Positions 52,372 to 61,439 of a stretch of DNA of 64,000 nucleotides are shown here, piece by piece. A program made the translations under genes and the position numbers. This DNA is from Verrucomicrobiaceae bacterium. GTDB lineage: Bacteria; Verrucomicrobiota; Verrucomicrobiia; Verrucomicrobiales; Verrucomicrobiaceae. The notes below the pieces were generated by a model, which was given only the letters and a program-made list of their open reading frames with translations, had not been told where the DNA came from and did not search any database. How positions within the stretch are numbered: position 1 is the first letter of the stretch; each line of letters starts with the position of its first letter. The DNA lies in assembly GCA_947466075.1 (NCBI GenBank), contig CANIBP010000022.1, positions 20,013 to 84,012 on the forward strand, in the 5' to 3' direction.

Positions 52372-53139
52372 ATGCTGGCAGCACGCGCGGATACCTTGCA
52401 ATCAGTCGAACTCGCGGACGGCGTGGAGATCCAACTCCGCGTCGCTGGGCCGGCGGTGCGCAGCATGGCCTACACGATTGATCTGCTCATTCGCGTCGGC
52501 ATCGACATCGGTTCCGCACTGCTCGCCTACTGGTTCCTGCCTGGTATGATCGGCGAGGAGATGACGAATGGATTGCTGCTGCTGTTCATCTTCTTCATGG
52601 AGTGGTTTTACAATGTGCTCTTCGAAGCCGGGCCGCGTGGCGCCACGCCGGGACAGAAGTCGATGGGACTGCGTGTGATGAGCGTGACCGGCGGGCCGGT
52701 GACACTGGCGCAGGCGGTCATGCGCAATTTTCTGCGCGTGGTCGATTTCATGCCCGCGTTCTACCTCACCGGCATTGTGTGCATGCTGTTCACGAAACGT
52801 TTCCAGCGTCTCGGTGATCTGGTGGCCAACACGGTCGTGACCTATGCCGATCCGCCGCCTGCCATCACACCGAATGTCGAGGTGCGTGCGCCACGCCGCG
52901 CGCCGCCGCAGGTGCTCACCCGCGAGGAGCAGTCGGCGCTGCTGCAGTTCATGGAACGTGCGCCGCTGTGGGCGGATGAGCGCCGCATTGAGCTGGCAAC
53001 GCTGGCGGAGCCGCTGACGCAGGCACCGGGCATGGAAGGGCTGCGCCGTCTCTGCGGCATGGCGCTGTGGCTGCAGGAGCCGGAAGAAAAACGCGGCACG
53101 CCGCCACCGGTGAAGGGAGCGCCGCTGTTCCGCTCATGA
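52372..53139 (+). CDS. RDD family membrane protein
   Basis: A 255-residue protein from the ATG at 52372 (MLAARADTLQSVELADGVEI). The RDD domain spans about residues 25-160: RSMAYTIDLLIRVGIDIGSA (R and D of helix 1), TPGQKSMGLRVMSVTGG and VMRNFLRVVDFMPAFYL (the second Arg-Asp pair). A cytoplasmic tail follows (LTREEQSALLQFMERAPLWA). RDD proteins are thought to be transporters or channels. It is first in the SpoIIM/DUF4129/DUF4350/MoxR/DUF58 operon and overlaps the next gene by 4 nt. The ORF track uses a TTG 36 nt upstream. Confidence 0.9.
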   Translation: MLAARADTLQSVELADGVEIQLRVAGPAVRSMAYTIDLLIRVGIDIGSALLAYWFLPGMIGEEMTNGLLLLFIFFMEWFYNVLFEAGPRGATPGQKSMGLRVMSVTGGPVTLAQAVMRNFLRVVDFMPAFYLTGIVCMLFTKRFQRLGDLVANTVVTYADPPPAITPNVEVRAPRRAPPQVLTREEQSALLQFMERAPLWADERRIELATLAEPLTQAPGMEGLRRLCGMALWLQEPEEKRGTPPPVKGAPLFRS

Positions 53140-54107
53140 CTCCGGCCCAGTTTGAAAAGCACATCGAGCCGCGCTGGCAGAAGCTGGAGAAGCTGCTGAC
53201 CGATGTGGAGAAATCGCAGCCCGCTGCGGATGTGGATGAACTGCCCGCCACCTTCCGCCAGGTCTGCCATGACCTCAGCGTGGCGCAGCATCGCATGAGC
53301 CCGCAGCGGCTCACACAGCGGCTCAATGCGCTGGCGATTCGCGGTTATCGCGTACTGGAGCGCCGGAGTTCAGGTGGCTGGGAGTCGTTTGTGCGTCTGC
53401 TGCTGGTGGAGTTTCCACAAGGCGTGCGCGCAGAAGCAAAACTGTTTTGGTGGTGTACGGCCTTGTTCTATGTGCCTGCGGTGGTGATGGCCGCACTCAC
53501 GCCGTCGCATCCAGAGTGGGCGATGGCGCTGCTCGGGCCGGACGGCATGGCGCAGATCGAGGGCATGTATGGCGAGGACAGCTCCCCTGGTGAGTTCATG
53601 CGCGACAAATTTGGCTCCAACTTCGCGATGTTCTGCTTCTACATCTGGAACAACGTCAGCATCAATTTCAAAACCTTCGCCGGGGGCATGCTGGGCGGTG
53701 TGGGTTCGCTTGCGGCACTGCTGTTCAACTCGCTCTTCCTCGGTGCCGTGGCGGGCTACGTTCACTACTCGGGTAATCCACCGACGTTGTATTCATTCGT
53801 GGCCGGTCATTCCGCACCAGAGCTGACGGGCCTCGTGATCTCGGCGATGGCGGGCATGCGGCTGGGCCTGTCAGTGCTGCGTCCGGGCAGGCTGGAGCGT
53901 CGTGCGGCGCTCGTGCTCGCAGGACGCAAGGCGCTGCCGCTGCTCATCGGCGCTGCCACGTTGACCTGCATCGCGGCGGTGATCGAAGGCTTTTGGTCCG
54001 CGCAAAATTTTGCACCAGCGATCAAATACACGTTTGGCGCGATCAACTGGCTGCTGCTGGCGGCGTTCCTGTTTTTCAGCGGAAGGGGGCAGGCGCATGC
54101 GGCTTGA
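53136..54107 (+). CDS. Stage II sporulation protein M family membrane protein
   Basis: A 323-residue protein from the ATG at 53136 (MTPAQFEKHIEPRWQKLEKL). After a cytoplasmic helical part of about 90 residues come membrane segments: AKLFWWCTALFYVPAVVMAA, NFAMFCFYIWNNVSINFKTF, GGMLGGVGSLAALLFNSLFL and YSFVAGHSAPELTGLVISAM. These match the SpoIIM family outside sporulating bacteria, where it accompanies RDD and MoxR/DUF58 genes. It overlaps the RDD gene by 4 nt and the next gene by 11 nt. Confidence 0.9.
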   Translation: MTPAQFEKHIEPRWQKLEKLLTDVEKSQPAADVDELPATFRQVCHDLSVAQHRMSPQRLTQRLNALAIRGYRVLERRSSGGWESFVRLLLVEFPQGVRAEAKLFWWCTALFYVPAVVMAALTPSHPEWAMALLGPDGMAQIEGMYGEDSSPGEFMRDKFGSNFAMFCFYIWNNVSINFKTFAGGMLGGVGSLAALLFNSLFLGAVAGYVHYSGNPPTLYSFVAGHSAPELTGLVISAMAGMRLGLSVLRPGRLERRAALVLAGRKALPLLIGAATLTCIAAVIEGFWSAQNFAPAIKYTFGAINWLLLAAFLFFSGRGQAHAA

Positions 54108-55542
54108 GGACATGACCGTCACACTGCGTCCGCGTCAGCCGTGGGAAGCTGTCGATCTCGGCTGTGCGATGGTGCGGCGTGATTTTGGCCGGCTCATGGC
54201 CTTGTGGGCGAGCACGGTGCTGCCGCTGTGGATCGTGGTGTGTGTGATCTTCCGCGACATGCCGGTGTGGATTCCGCTCGTCGTGTGGTGGTTGAAGCCG
54301 CTGTATGATCGCGTGCCGTTGTTTTTCCTCAGCCGTGCCGCGTTTGGCGTGCGTCCTGGCTTTGCTGAAACGTGGCGGGCCTGGCCGCGGCTGATGTTCA
54401 CGAATTTCCTGCCTGCATTGCTGTGGCGGCGTTTTTCCTTCATTCGCAGCTTCGCGTTGCCGGCACAGTTGCTGGAAGGTCTGCGTGGTGCGGCGGCGAA
54501 TCAGCGTGTCAAAACGCTCGCGATGGAAGGCGGCGGCTCCGGTGCATCGCTGACGTTTGCGTTTTCCAGCATCGAGTTGTTTCTCTGGCTCGGTCTGATG
54601 TCGGGAACGTATGACCTGCTGCCTGAAGCGGCCACGCCCGACTGGTTTGGCATTTTCCAGGCATTCGATTTTGAAAATACCATTCCTGCCGGCTTCCTCT
54701 GGTGGGGCGCGGGCTGCCACATGGTCATCATCACGTTGATCGAGCCGTTTTATGTTGGTGCGGGCTTCGCTTTGTATCTGAACAGCCGAACGCACCTCGA
54801 AGGCTGGGATGTGGAACTGGCTTTCCGCCGCATGGCCACACGACTGACCGCCGCTGCGGCGCTATTGATAGCCGTGTTGTTTGTCTTCGGCATACAGTCT
54901 CCCGCGCAGGCGGTAGCGGGTGATGGTGCCGCCAAAGTTGTGCGTGAGGTGCTCAAGGATCCTGAGTTTGAGATTCACAAGGTCAAGACTCAGCGTTGGA
55001 AGCCGGACTTCCCCGAGAAAAAAGAAGATGATAAAAGCGACACTCCGTATCTCACCGCAGTGGGAGACATCAGCCAAGTGTTGTTCTGGATGATTGTTGT
55101 CGGACTCGTGACGTGGCTGGTTGTTTATCTGGTGAAGAATCGCCATCTTTTCATCTCGCGTGGCGTCAGCAAGGCGAAGGTGCAGGCACCGAAGGTGCTC
55201 ATGGGCATGAACATCACGCGCGAGAGCCTGCCTGATGACATTGTCGCCGCTGCGCGTGCCGCTTGGGCTGCGGGTGATGTCAAAGAAGCGCTCAGCCTGC
55301 TTTATCGCGGTTCGTTGTCATGGCTGGTCACACGCCGTCGTGTTCCCATCACCGACAGCGACACGGAAGAAGACTGCCTCATGCATGTCGTTGGTGCCGG
55401 GCAACAAGTGGAAGCCGATTACTTCCGCCATCTCACCGGAGCCTGGGTTCAAGTCGCGTATGCCTGCCTGCCCACGTCAGATGCCGAGATGAACGTGCTG
55501 TGCGATCAATGGCCCTTCGTGGAGAAAGGAGGCGCGGCATGA
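54097..55542 (+). CDS. DUF4129 domain-containing membrane protein
   Basis: A 481-residue protein from the ATG at 54097 (MRLEDMTVTLRPRQPWEAVD), preceded by GGAAGGGGGC as a Shine-Dalgarno. The N-terminal half has several membrane helices (LMALWASTVLPLWIVVCVIF, MVIITLIEPFYVGAGFALYL), then an extracytoplasmic loop, a helix (VLFWMIVVGLVTWLVVYLV) and the C-terminal DUF4129 domain, DIVAAARAAWAAGDVKEALS and LLYRGSLSWLVTRRRVPITD. DUF4129 is related to transglutaminase-associated domains in bacterial membrane operons. It overlaps both neighbours. Confidence 0.88.
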   Translation: MRLEDMTVTLRPRQPWEAVDLGCAMVRRDFGRLMALWASTVLPLWIVVCVIFRDMPVWIPLVVWWLKPLYDRVPLFFLSRAAFGVRPGFAETWRAWPRLMFTNFLPALLWRRFSFIRSFALPAQLLEGLRGAAANQRVKTLAMEGGGSGASLTFAFSSIELFLWLGLMSGTYDLLPEAATPDWFGIFQAFDFENTIPAGFLWWGAGCHMVIITLIEPFYVGAGFALYLNSRTHLEGWDVELAFRRMATRLTAAAALLIAVLFVFGIQSPAQAVAGDGAAKVVREVLKDPEFEIHKVKTQRWKPDFPEKKEDDKSDTPYLTAVGDISQVLFWMIVVGLVTWLVVYLVKNRHLFISRGVSKAKVQAPKVLMGMNITRESLPDDIVAAARAAWAAGDVKEALSLLYRGSLSWLVTRRRVPITDSDTEEDCLMHVVGAGQQVEADYFRHLTGAWVQVAYACLPTSDAEMNVLCDQWPFVEKGGAA

Positions 55543-56828
55543 ATGAGTTTGTAGCTCGAGCTTCAGCCCGCTTCCTCATGCTCAGCGCGGCTGCTCTCGT
55601 CCTTTGCGGCTGCGACGGGCACTGGGAGGATTATGAAAAGACCCTCGGCTATCGCGGCAAAGCGCGGGTGAATCCGTTTCTCGCCGCCGAGCTGCTGCTC
55701 AAAGAGCTCGGCCACAACGCGCACGCTGTAAAGTCGCTCACCAAGCTGCCATCGCATGACAGCATCATCCTCATCTCTGGTGAAAACGGCCTGCCCGATG
55801 GCCGTGCGAAGCAACTGCTGCGCTGGAGCTTCAGCGGCGGCCATCTCATCTACTGCCTCGATGGTGCGCGAGCCTACAATGATTTCGAAACTCAGTTCGG
55901 CACGTTCATTTCCTCGTTGCTGCTGGAGGAAGAAAAGGATCCGATCCTCGATCAGCTCGGCGTGAGCGCGGTGAAACGTCTGCCCAAAGAAGAGCTGGCG
56001 GAACTCGCCAAGGATATGCTGAACGATCCTGCGCCAGACGGTGAGAAAAAGGCTGAGCCGAAGAAGAAACAGAAGAAAAAGACTGACGACGAGGAAGACG
56101 ATGATTCCTGGCTCGAATCAGTGCAGGAAGTGAAATGGAACAGCAAAACCTATCAGCTCAGCCTCGGTGGCTACCAGCATTTGATTCTCAAGCGTTCACT
56201 GCGTGTGGGTGAATTCGCCGCCGGGCCGAAGGATGCGGCGCTGGCGCTGCATTTGCAGCATGGCATGGGCAAGGTCACGCTGCTGGCGCATGCACGGCCG
56301 TTTCGCAATCGCTGGATTGGTGAGCGCGATCACGCGCGCTGGTTGTCGGCGCTGGTCGGTGAGCATGGTTCCAAAGAAGTGCTGTTTGTCGCCAGTTCAG
56401 CGGGCAGTTTCCTGGCCTTGCTGTGGCAGCATGGCTGGATGGCGCTTGTCGCATTGGCGGTATACCTGATTTTCTGGCTCTGGCAGCAGATGCCGCGCTT
56501 TGGTCCGCTGGCCGAGGTGGAACTCGATTCCACGCGGCACTTCTCCAGCCACATCGGCGCGCTGGGCGAATTCTTCTGGCGCATGCGGCGTGGCGGCATG
56601 CTGGTGACTGCCGCACGTGAAGCTGTGTGGGAGCGCGTGCGCGAACGCCATCGCTCACTCGATGATGGCAGCCGCCACATGAATGATCATCTCGCCGCCG
56701 AAATCGCCCGCCGTACCGGACTGACCGAGAAACGCATCTCCGCCGCCTTCGACGTGGCTCCACCTGAAACTGGACACAACTTTGTCACCCTCATGCGTGA
56801 TCTTCAGTCCATCCGTCGTGCACTTTAA
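55539..56828 (+). CDS. DUF4350 domain-containing lipoprotein-like membrane protein
   Basis: A 429-residue protein from the ATG at 55539, which overlaps the previous stop by 4 nt and is preceded by AGGAGG. A lipoprotein-like signal is present (FLMLSAAALVLCGCDGH). DUF4350: SIILISGENGLPDGRAKQLL and RWSFSGGHLIYCLDGARA, a ThuA/GATase-like fold. A strongly charged insert (KKKQKKKTDDEEDDD) sits at about residue 175-190; later a membrane helix (HGWMALVALAVYLIFWLW) and a cytoplasmic tail with a helical MNDHLAAEIARRTGLTEKRI follow. The role is unknown; it is part of the MoxR/DUF58 operon. Confidence 0.87.
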   Translation: MNEFVARASARFLMLSAAALVLCGCDGHWEDYEKTLGYRGKARVNPFLAAELLLKELGHNAHAVKSLTKLPSHDSIILISGENGLPDGRAKQLLRWSFSGGHLIYCLDGARAYNDFETQFGTFISSLLLEEEKDPILDQLGVSAVKRLPKEELAELAKDMLNDPAPDGEKKAEPKKKQKKKTDDEEDDDSWLESVQEVKWNSKTYQLSLGGYQHLILKRSLRVGEFAAGPKDAALALHLQHGMGKVTLLAHARPFRNRWIGERDHARWLSALVGEHGSKEVLFVASSAGSFLALLWQHGWMALVALAVYLIFWLWQQMPRFGPLAEVELDSTRHFSSHIGALGEFFWRMRRGGMLVTAAREAVWERVRERHRSLDDGSRHMNDHLAAEIARRTGLTEKRISAAFDVAPPETGHNFVTLMRDLQSIRRAL

Positions 56829-56846
56829 ATTATCATCCACACATCC

Positions 56847-57848
56847 ATGAACCCGATCCCACCTCAAACTCCCAGTGTTTACGCACCACCCGCGGCCCCC
56901 AAAAGCACGGCGATCTTCCAGCAGATTCATGCGGCCGTCTCGCAAGTTTTCGTCGGACAGCCGGAAGTGCTGCATCAAGTGCTCGCAGCGTTGCTGGCCG
57001 GTGGGCATGTGCTGCTCGAAGGCAAGCCCGGTCTCGGTAAAACCCATCTCGTGCTCGCGCTCTCGCACACGTTCGGCGGCACCTTCCGCCGCATCCAATT
57101 CACGCCCGATTTGATGCCCTCCGATGTCTGCGGCCACACGCTCTTTGACATGAGCAGCAGCACCTTCCGCGTGCGCCGTGGCCCGGTGTTTGCCAATCTG
57201 CTGCTGGCGGATGAAATCAACCGCGCTCCGGCCAAAACGCAGTCTGCGTTGCTCGAAGTGATGCAGGAAACGCAGGTCACGATTGATGGCGAGAGCCACA
57301 AGCTCGCGCCGCCGTTCATGACATTCGCCACGCAGAATCCTATCGAGCAGGAAGGCACTTATCCGCTCCCCGAAGCGCAGCTCGACCGCTTCCTGCTCAA
57401 GGTGCTCATCGACTACCCTGATGTGGCGAATGAAACCTGGATTGTGAAGGCCGTGTCCTCGCGTGCGTCAGGCGGTGGCCTTTCGACAGCTTCTGTACCG
57501 CAAATTTGCAGCCCCGAAGACATTCTAGCCGCTCAAGAAGAAGCGGCGGCGGTGCAGGCGGTCGAGCAGGTCGTTGATTACGCCGTGAGCATCGTGCGTG
57601 CGACCCGCCAGCACAGCGCCATCTCGCTCGGTGCCGGCACGCGCGGTGCCATCAGCCTCGTGCGTGTCGCGAAGTCGTATGCGCTGCTCGAAGGCCGCAG
57701 CTACATCACGCCTGCGGATGTAAAACGCGCCGTGCTGCCCGTGCTGCGTCATCGTGTGCAGCTTGCACCCGAGATCGCCATCAGCGGACAAACCGTGGAT
57801 GACATGCTGACCTCGTTGCTCAAGACCGTCGAAGCCCCTCGCGTCTGA
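56847..57848 (+). CDS. MoxR-family AAA+ ATPase
   Basis: A 333-residue cytosolic AAA+ ATPase. Walker A LLEGKPGLGKTHLVLALS, the MoxR-specific RIQFTPDLMPSDVCG, Walker B LLLADEINRAPAKTQSALLE, sensor 1 FATQNPIEQEGTYPLPEAQ and the arginine finger region LDRFLLKV. MoxR proteins act as chaperone-like ATPases for cofactor insertion or complex assembly, usually with VWA/DUF58 proteins; a DUF58 gene follows 5 nt after. Confidence 0.95.
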   Translation: MNPIPPQTPSVYAPPAAPKSTAIFQQIHAAVSQVFVGQPEVLHQVLAALLAGGHVLLEGKPGLGKTHLVLALSHTFGGTFRRIQFTPDLMPSDVCGHTLFDMSSSTFRVRRGPVFANLLLADEINRAPAKTQSALLEVMQETQVTIDGESHKLAPPFMTFATQNPIEQEGTYPLPEAQLDRFLLKVLIDYPDVANETWIVKAVSSRASGGGLSTASVPQICSPEDILAAQEEAAAVQAVEQVVDYAVSIVRATRQHSAISLGAGTRGAISLVRVAKSYALLEGRSYITPADVKRAVLPVLRHRVQLAPEIAISGQTVDDMLTSLLKTVEAPRV

Positions 57849-57853
57849 TTTTC

Positions 57854-59158
57854 ATGCGCCCGACCGCCCTGCTGCTCAAACTGCTCACCGCCTGGCTCGT
57901 GCTGGCGGTGGCGGCGTGTGTGTGGACTTCGTTTGTCATACTGTGGCAGATCACCGGCGGCTTGCTGCTGTTCGTAATGCTCGTGGACATGTTCACGCTA
58001 CCGCGTCGCGGACGCATCACGGGGAAACGCTCAGTTCCGGGACGCTTTGCCCTCGGTGTCAAATCGCAGGTGACGGTGACCATCACGCATGCGGCGAGTC
58101 GGCCGCTCTCGCTGGAAGTATTCGACGGCATTCCTACTGCTGCGGAGGCCGAAGGACTGCCGCATCAGGTCAGCGTGCCACCGGGTGAGTTCGCAGCGAT
58201 CACGTATGAAGCGCGCTTCGTGCGTCGCGGTGAGCATGCGTTCACTCCTGCACATGTGCTGGCGGATTCGCTGCTTGGACTGTGGCGCAATCGCCATTTC
58301 GTCGCGGGCGAGAGCCAGACGAAGGCCTATCCGAACTACGAACCCGTCGTGCGCTTCGCCATGCTGGCGATGGCGAACCGCGTTGAGACGATGGGCATCG
58401 TCAAACGCCGCCGCATGGGCGCTTCGCTCGATTTCCATCAACTGCGCGACTACCAGGACGGCGATGTGCTCTCACGCATCGACTGGAAGGCCACATCGCG
58501 CCGCTCCACGCTCGTGAGCCGTGATTACGAGGAGACACGCAATCAAACCATCCTCCTCGTGCCCGACTGCGGCCGCCGCATGCGTGCGCTGGATGGCGGT
58601 CTCAGTCAGTTCGACCACTGCTTGAACGCGATGCTCTTGATTGCCTTCATTGCACTGCGTCAGGGCGATGAAGTCGGCGTGGTAGGCTTTGGTGGCGTGC
58701 AACGCTGGCTGCCGCCGGTCAAAGGCGCGCATAGCATGCCGAAGATCCTCAACCATCTCTACAACTACGAGGCGAGTGGCGAACCAAGCGATTTCATCGA
58801 AGCCGCCGAACGCGTGATGACGCTGCAACGCCGTCGCGCACTCGTGATCCTGCTGACCAACCTGCGCAGCGAGGACGGCGCGACGCTTGCATCCGCCGTC
58901 AGCGCCATGCAGCGCCGTCATCTCGTGCTGGCCGCCACCTTGCGCGAGCAGGAGCTCGAACAGCGTGCTGAGGCACCCATTGATCATCTCCACGACGCCC
59001 TGCAATACGGCGCGCTCACCCATTATTTCACCGAGCGCCGCCGTCTGCTGGAATCTCTGCGCTCAAAGCGTGTGCTGACCGTTGATGAATCCGCTCAAAT
59101 GCTGCCCGTGGCGCTGGCGAACAAGTATCTCGATGTGAAAGCCGGCGGATTGCTCTGA
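57854..59158 (+). CDS. DUF58 domain-containing protein
   Basis: A 434-residue protein with two N-terminal membrane helices (LLTAWLVLAVAACVWTSFVI, GGLLLFVMLVDMF), a beta-rich segment (FALGVKSQVTVTITH) and the DUF58 signature DFHQLRDYQDGDVLSRIDWK, followed by a VWA-like fold (LLVPDCGRRMRALDGGLSQF). DUF58 proteins are the usual adaptors for MoxR ATPases. It ends the six-gene plus-strand operon; the WD40 gene behind is convergent. Confidence 0.93.
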   Translation: MRPTALLLKLLTAWLVLAVAACVWTSFVILWQITGGLLLFVMLVDMFTLPRRGRITGKRSVPGRFALGVKSQVTVTITHAASRPLSLEVFDGIPTAAEAEGLPHQVSVPPGEFAAITYEARFVRRGEHAFTPAHVLADSLLGLWRNRHFVAGESQTKAYPNYEPVVRFAMLAMANRVETMGIVKRRRMGASLDFHQLRDYQDGDVLSRIDWKATSRRSTLVSRDYEETRNQTILLVPDCGRRMRALDGGLSQFDHCLNAMLLIAFIALRQGDEVGVVGFGGVQRWLPPVKGAHSMPKILNHLYNYEASGEPSDFIEAAERVMTLQRRRALVILLTNLRSEDGATLASAVSAMQRRHLVLAATLREQELEQRAEAPIDHLHDALQYGALTHYFTERRRLLESLRSKRVLTVDESAQMLPVALANKYLDVKAGGLL

Positions 59159-59165
59159 GCAGCAC

Positions 59166-60179
59166 TCACGCCTCAAACAAATGCAGCGGCGAGGTGTTGG
59201 TCTTGTACTGACCGTCCTTGCCCAGTGATTTGCCGTTGCCGTTGCTGTCGCGATTGGTGGAGGTGACGACGAAGTGTTTGCCGTCAGGATGAAGCGCGAG
59301 GCTGTGGCAGTTCGCCATTTTGGTGTTCACATGGAACGGCTCTTTGTCCGCCGGATTCAGCAGGAAAAGCATGCCGCTGCCAGGTGTTCCTGAACTCACG
59401 GCCATCAGGCAGCCGCTCGGATGCTGCACGAGGTCATGGATGTAGCCTTCCTTGTTCGTGCCATGCGTCACGGTCTTGGTGAGTTTACCGCTGGCGGTGT
59501 CGAAGAACAAGATCGTTGGAATGCTTTGCGGCGTCGCACCATTCTGCGGCGTCGTGCCGGCGGCGAGCAGCGTCTTGCCTCCGTCGATGAACAGCAGCAC
59601 GCGCAAGCCGCCGAGATCTTGAATGCGATCCAGTTTGTAGAGAACGGTGGCGTCGAAAGAGCGCTGCTTCTTCTTCAATTCGAGATCCCATGTCTCAATG
59701 CGACCCCGCATGTCACCGAAGGTGATGGTCGTGTCCATCGTCAGCGCATAGATATCCTCGCCAGCATCGCGCTCGGCCAGGTTCTTGCCACTCGCCGAAT
59801 CCCAGACGCGAATAAAGTGATCTTTGCCACAAGTCGCGATGCGCTTGCCATCGGGTGAAACTGCAATCTGCCGCAGCCAGCCATCATGCGCCGTTTCATG
59901 CTGCCAGATGGACTTTTCGCCTTCGCAGCAGCGGAGCTGGCCCCAGGAGTCGGCGCAGAACAGATGCGGCTGCTGTGAATGAAACGCTAGCGCCGTGCTG
60001 TAGCCGTGAAATCCGTTCAGCGAGGGCAGGGGAGCCAGTGTTTTGCCATCAAACTGCCACCGCCGCACCGCAGGCTCGTATCCGGCCGCCGCAAGGATGC
60101 TGCCGTCATGATTGAAGCGCGCCGCCGTGATCTGACGCTCCGATGGGAACTCAGTGAGTTGTTTGGGTTCCAGTTTCAT
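59166..60179 (-). CDS. WD40-repeat beta-propeller protein
   Basis: A 337-residue protein from the ATG at 60179, which overlaps the stop of the DUF1501 gene by 4 nt (ATGA). WD40-type repeats are visible: ITAARFNHDGSILAAAGYEP, LRQIAVSPDGKRIATCGKDH, FIRVWDSASGK, and HSLALHPDGKHFVVTSTNRD. No signal peptide is seen, so it may be cytosolic, unlike its operon partners. Verrucomicrobial and planctomycetal DUF1501/DUF1549 clusters often carry WD40 genes; the role is unknown. Confidence 0.88.
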   Translation of the reverse strand: MKLEPKQLTEFPSERQITAARFNHDGSILAAAGYEPAVRRWQFDGKTLAPLPSLNGFHGYSTALAFHSQQPHLFCADSWGQLRCCEGEKSIWQHETAHDGWLRQIAVSPDGKRIATCGKDHFIRVWDSASGKNLAERDAGEDIYALTMDTTITFGDMRGRIETWDLELKKKQRSFDATVLYKLDRIQDLGGLRVLLFIDGGKTLLAAGTTPQNGATPQSIPTILFFDTASGKLTKTVTHGTNKEGYIHDLVQHPSGCLMAVSSGTPGSGMLFLLNPADKEPFHVNTKMANCHSLALHPDGKHFVVTSTNRDSNGNGKSLGKDGQYKTNTSPLHLFEA

Positions 60180-61435
60180 CACGCCAGCGCCTCCTTGATG
60201 GGCAGCATGTCATCGTGGGCGATGGGCAGCGGTTGTCCGGCGTTGTCGAACTCGGTCTTCATCGGATCAATGCCCAGCGCGCGATACCAGGTGTGAAACG
60301 CCGCGCCGATGTCATGCGGCTGCGATTTTACTTCGGTGCCGCGCTCATTTGTCTCGCCCACAACCGTGCCGTGCTTCACGCCGTGGCCCGCCATCGCGAT
60401 GCTCCAGGCCTCCGGCCAATGATCGCGGCCCACATGGCCGTTGATGCGTGGTGTGCGGCCAAATTCGCTCAGGCAGATCACCAGCGTGGTTTTGAGCAGT
60501 CCGCTCGCTTCGAGATCTTCCAGCATGGCGCTGAATGCCTGGTCAAACTTCGGCACCATCGTGGCGTGCGCGTTGAAGTTGTCGCCATGCGTGTCCCAGC
60601 CGTAGCTTGTCACTTTGACGAAACGCACCCCTGCTTCGAGCATCTGCCGCGCCACGAGCATGTGCTGGCCGAAATCGTGCCTTCCGTAGCGGTCGCGATC
60701 ACGCTCCGGCAGTTTCGAAGTGTCGAAAATGTCCGCGCGAGCCATCAACTTCTCCGCCATGTCGAACACGGAGGCGTTCGCTTCCACCACACGCTTCTCG
60801 CGCTGTTTCGCAAAGCGTTGATCAAGCATCTGGCGCAGTTCATTGCGCGCGGCGTCCTGCTCCGCGCTGATGTCGGGATGGCGCAGCAGATTCTCCGGCG
60901 GCTTGCCATCGCCAAAGGCCAGCGAGCCGTATTTCGGCCCGAGAAAGCCCGCATCCTCGGCTCTGAAACCACCACTGCCCGGTTTGATCCACACATAGGG
61001 CGGCAGTCCGCTTGATCCCGGCCCCAGCAGCTTCGCCACGCCCGCACCGAAGTGCGGATACGGCACGCCGCGATTCTTTGGATCACCGCGCTGAATGCGA
61101 TCCACGCCAGACGAATGCGCGTTGTCCTTGGTACACATGCTCCGCACGACGCAGAGCTTGTGCATCTGCTTTGCGAGCTTCGGCATCAGCTCACAGAAAT
61201 GCACGCCTGGCACCGAAGTCGGAATGCTGCGAAACGGCCCGCCAAATTCCGTGTTCGGCTTCGGATCCCACGTTTCGAGCTGCGACATCCCGCCATCCAG
61301 CCACACGAACAGCACCTGCTTGTCCCGCTGCTTCATCGCCTCCGCGAACAGCGGCGACGTCAGCAGGCCTAGTCCGCCGCCGAGGAAGGCGCGGCGCGAG
61401 AAGGTGTGATCGCGTGGGGTGCAGAGTGGGTTCAT
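60179..61435 (-). CDS. DUF1501 domain-containing Tat-exported protein
   Basis: A 418-residue protein. N-terminus with twin-arginine motif (FSRRAFLGGGLGLLTSPLF). DUF1501 blocks: VLFVWLDGGMSQLETWDPKP, KQMHKLCVVRSMCTKDNAHS, FVKVTSYGWDTHGDNF and CLSEFGRTPRINGHVGRDHW. It lies 4 nt behind the DUF1549 gene and overlaps the WD40 gene. Third DUF1501 copy in the window. Confidence 0.92.
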   Translation of the reverse strand: MNPLCTPRDHTFSRRAFLGGGLGLLTSPLFAEAMKQRDKQVLFVWLDGGMSQLETWDPKPNTEFGGPFRSIPTSVPGVHFCELMPKLAKQMHKLCVVRSMCTKDNAHSSGVDRIQRGDPKNRGVPYPHFGAGVAKLLGPGSSGLPPYVWIKPGSGGFRAEDAGFLGPKYGSLAFGDGKPPENLLRHPDISAEQDAARNELRQMLDQRFAKQREKRVVEANASVFDMAEKLMARADIFDTSKLPERDRDRYGRHDFGQHMLVARQMLEAGVRFVKVTSYGWDTHGDNFNAHATMVPKFDQAFSAMLEDLEASGLLKTTLVICLSEFGRTPRINGHVGRDHWPEAWSIAMAGHGVKHGTVVGETNERGTEVKSQPHDIGAAFHTWYRALGIDPMKTEFDNAGQPLPIAHDDMLPIKEALA

Positions 61436-61439
61436 GATG

